Positions 5,311-7,208 of a DNA stretch of 7,208 bases are shown piece after piece. Below the pieces are notes generated by a model. The model saw only the letters and a list, made by a program, of their open reading frames with translations. It ran no database searches and was not told the origin of the DNA. Each line of letters opens with the position of its first letter. Within the stretch, counting starts at the first letter, position 1. Source of the stretch: Halobacteriales archaeon SW_9_67_24 (GTDB taxonomy: Archaea; Halobacteriota; Halobacteria; Halobacteriales; Halococcaceae). Location: NCBI GenBank assembly GCA_003022685.1, contig PXSV01000170.1, positions 1-7,208 of the forward strand, written 5' to 3'. Position numbers and translations under genes: made by a program.

Positions 5311-6410
5311 GCACGCTACAGCGCGACCCCGACGAACGGTTCGGGATCCTCGACGAGGACGGCGAGGTGCGGGAGGGCGTCGAGCCGCCCGACCTCGACG
5401 AAGAGGCCCTCGTGGGGATGTACCGCGAGATGCGCCTCGTGCGCCACTTCGACCAGCGCGCCGTCTCGCTCCAGCGCCAGGGCCGGATGGGGACCTATCC
5501 GCCGCTGTCGGGTCAGGAGGGAGCCCAGATCGGCAGCGCCCACGCGCTCGCCGAGGAGGACTGGCTGTTTCCGAGCTACCGCGAGCACGGGGCCTCGATG
5601 ATCCGGGGGTTCTCCCTCGAACGGACCCTGCTCTACTGGATGGGCCACGAGGTCGGCTACGACGAGGACGACGCCAACATCTTCACGCCCGCGGTGCCGA
5701 TCGCGACCCAGCTTCCCCACGCAACCGGCGCGGCGTGGGCCTCGAAGTTGAAAGGCGAGAACAAGGCGTTCCTGTGTTACTTCGGCGACGGCGCGACCTC
5801 GGAGGGGGATTTCCACGAGGCCCTGAACTTCGCCGGGGTGTTCGACACTCCCAACGTGTTCTTCTGTAACAACAACCAGTGGGCGATCTCGGTGCCCAGA
5901 GAGCGGCAGTCGGCGGCGGAAACGCTGGCCCAGAAGGCCGACGCCTACGGGTTCGAGGGCGTTCAGGTCGACGGGATGGACCCGCTCGCGGTGTACGAGG
6001 TCACGCGGCGGGCGATCGAAAAGGCGAAAGACCCCGACGAGGACCAGCTTCGGCCGACGATGATCGAGGCGGTCCAGTACCGCTTCGGCGCACACACCAC
6101 CGCCGACGATCCGTCGGTCTACCGCGACGACGAGGAGGTCGAGGAGTGGAAGGCGAAGGACCCGATCCCCCGCCTGGAGACCTACCTCGAAAACCAGGGC
6201 TTCCTCGACGACGAGCGGATCGACGGGATCGAGACCGAGATCGAGGACGAAGTGGCCGACGCGATCGACGCCGCCGAGGCGTACGACCGGCCCGATCCCG
6301 AGGAGATGTTCGCCCACGTCTACGCGAACATGCCCAAGCGGCTCGAAGAGCAGCGACGCTACCTCGAACGGCTGCGCGACACCCACGGCGACGACGAACT
6401 TCTCGAATAA
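5307..6410 (+). CDS. pdhA: Pyruvate/2-oxoacid dehydrogenase complex, E1 component alpha subunit
   Basis: With PdhB this subunit forms the thiamine-diphosphate-dependent E1 that decarboxylates a 2-oxoacid and transfers the acyl group to the lipoyl arm of E2. From the GTG start it is 367 residues, normal for the family, and opens with (M)STLQRDP. Conserved blocks include MGTYPPLSGQEGAQIGSA (61-78), FPSYREHGASMIRG (88-101), and the ThDP/Mg2+ motif from GDGATSEGDFHE (GDG at 160-162) to NNNQWAIS (Asn188-190). YRFGAHTTADDP (258-269) carries the conserved His263 of the E1 phosphorylation-loop region. The C-terminus is very acidic, typical of salt-in proteins. It ends one base before pdhB, so the two are surely cotranscribed. 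Whether the substrate is pyruvate or a branched-chain oxoacid cannot be settled: haloarchaea generally oxidise pyruvate with a ferredoxin oxidoreductase, and the role of these complexes is incompletely defined. Confidence 0.95.
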   Translation: MSTLQRDPDERFGILDEDGEVREGVEPPDLDEEALVGMYREMRLVRHFDQRAVSLQRQGRMGTYPPLSGQEGAQIGSAHALAEEDWLFPSYREHGASMIRGFSLERTLLYWMGHEVGYDEDDANIFTPAVPIATQLPHATGAAWASKLKGENKAFLCYFGDGATSEGDFHEALNFAGVFDTPNVFFCNNNQWAISVPRERQSAAETLAQKADAYGFEGVQVDGMDPLAVYEVTRRAIEKAKDPDEDQLRPTMIEAVQYRFGAHTTADDPSVYRDDEEVEEWKAKDPIPRLETYLENQGFLDDERIDGIETEIEDEVADAIDAAEAYDRPDPEEMFAHVYANMPKRLEEQRRYLERLRDTHGDDELLE

Positions 6411-6411
6411 C

Positions 6412-7208
6412 ATGAGCGAAGCACAACAGGCTGACGCGGAGGGAGAGTCGCAGAACCTCACGCTCGTTCAAGCGGTGCGGGACGGGCTGTACGGCGAAAT
6501 GGAACGGGACGACGACGTGCTCGTGATGGGCGAGGACGTCGGAAAGAATGGAGGGGTCTTTCGCGCGACCCAGGGACTCTACGACGAGTTCGGCGACGAT
6601 CGCGTTATCGACACGCCGCTCGCCGAATCGGGGATCATCGGGACGGCGGTCGGGATGTCGGCGTACGGGCTCCGGCCGGTCGCGGAGATCCAGTTCCTCG
6701 GGTTCATCTACCCGGGCTTCGATCAGATCGTGAGCCACGCCGCGAGGCTTCGGACCCGGTCTCGCGGTCGCTACACCTGTCCGATGGTGATCCGCGCGCC
6801 CTACGGCGGGGGGATCCGCGCGCCCGAGCACCACTCCGAGTCGAAAGAGACTTTTTTCGTTCACGAGCCTGGCCTGAAGGTCGTGATCCCGTCGACGCCG
6901 TACGACGCCAAGGGATTGCTGGCGTCGGCGGTCCAGGACCCCGATCCCGTGATGTTCCTCGAACCCAAACTGATTTACCGGGCGTTCCGCGAGGAGGTCC
7001 CCGACGACTCCTATACGGTGCCACTCGGCGAGGCCGCCGTCCGCCGGGAGGGCTCCGATGTGTCGGTGTTCACGTGGGGCGCGATGACCCGTCCGACGAT
7101 GGAGGCCGCTGAGGACCTCGCCGAGGAAGGGATCGACGCCGAGGTGGTCGATCTTCGGACGCTCTCGCCGCTCGACGAGGAAACCATCCTCGAATCGTTC
7201 AAGAAGAC
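6412..7208 (+). CDS. pdhB: Pyruvate/2-oxoacid dehydrogenase complex, E1 component beta subunit (3' end cut by window)
   Basis: The beta subunit of the E1 heterotetramer supplies half of each ThDP site and the contact to E2. 265 complete codons are visible of a protein usually near 325-330 residues. The family signatures are present: VLVMGEDVGKNGGVFRATQGL begins near residue 36, DTPLAESGI (67-75) carries Glu72, expected to activate the ThDP aminopyrimidine, RPVAEIQFLGFIYPGFDQI spans 88-106, GGGIRAPEHHSESKE (132-146) holds the conserved His pair 140-141, and EPKLIYR lies further on. The region after about residue 200 starts the transketolase C-terminal domain, ending at the edge in DLRTLSPLDEETI. 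The ATG is one base after the pdhA stop with no clear Shine-Dalgarno, which suggests translational coupling. E2 and E3 genes would be expected next. Confidence 0.95.
   Translation, partial: MSEAQQADAEGESQNLTLVQAVRDGLYGEMERDDDVLVMGEDVGKNGGVFRATQGLYDEFGDDRVIDTPLAESGIIGTAVGMSAYGLRPVAEIQFLGFIYPGFDQIVSHAARLRTRSRGRYTCPMVIRAPYGGGIRAPEHHSESKETFFVHEPGLKVVIPSTPYDAKGLLASAVQDPDPVMFLEPKLIYRAFREEVPDDSYTVPLGEAAVRREGSDVSVFTWGAMTRPTMEAAEDLAEEGIDAEVVDLRTLSPLDEETILESFKK

Noticed and set aside
5316..6461. 381-codon minus-strand ORF opposite pdhA
   Set aside because: It is an antisense shadow of a clear E1 alpha gene, with no independent start signal or motif.

Overview
The window is haloarchaeal chromosomal DNA (class Halobacteria; a genus cannot be fixed from this much sequence). 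The evidence is roughly two-thirds GC with strongly GC-biased third codon positions, acidic proteins rich in Asp and Glu, short or absent 5' leaders behind AT-rich archaeal TATA-like boxes, and gene families typical of haloarchaea. I see no tRNA, rRNA, CRISPR array, transposase or phage gene.

Layout, left to right. (1) 1-2127, minus strand: a Ski2-like superfamily 2 helicase with all core motifs, running off the left edge. (2) 2128-2471: a 344-base intergenic stretch holding several inverted repeats. (3) 2472-3881, minus strand: a complete 469-residue MATE-family efflux transporter. (4) 3882-4041: a divergent promoter region. (5) 4042-4992, plus strand: lipA, lipoyl synthase, complete. (6) 4993-5306: a 314-base intergenic stretch with a perfect 20-bp palindrome just after lipA and the pdhA promoter at its right end. 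(7) 5307-6410, plus strand: pdhA, 2-oxoacid dehydrogenase E1 alpha, complete. (8) 6412-7208, plus strand: pdhB, E1 beta, cut by the right edge.

The right half is a functional unit. LipA makes the lipoyl cofactor that the E2 component of a 2-oxoacid dehydrogenase complex needs, and PdhA plus PdhB form the thiamine-diphosphate-dependent E1 that feeds that lipoyl arm. E2 and E3 genes would be expected to the right of the window. The transporter and the helicase appear unrelated to it.

The most unusual observation is at the left edge. The helicase reads cleanly on the minus strand down to a helix-hairpin-helix near position 170. From about 166 to 1 the coding signal switches to the plus strand, which there encodes a beta-rich protein segment with haloarchaeal codon bias. 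This looks like one breakpoint of an inversion inside the helicase gene, either real or an assembly chimera. The rest is mostly ordinary core genes with some noteworthy regulatory-looking structure; I do not see a complete new system.
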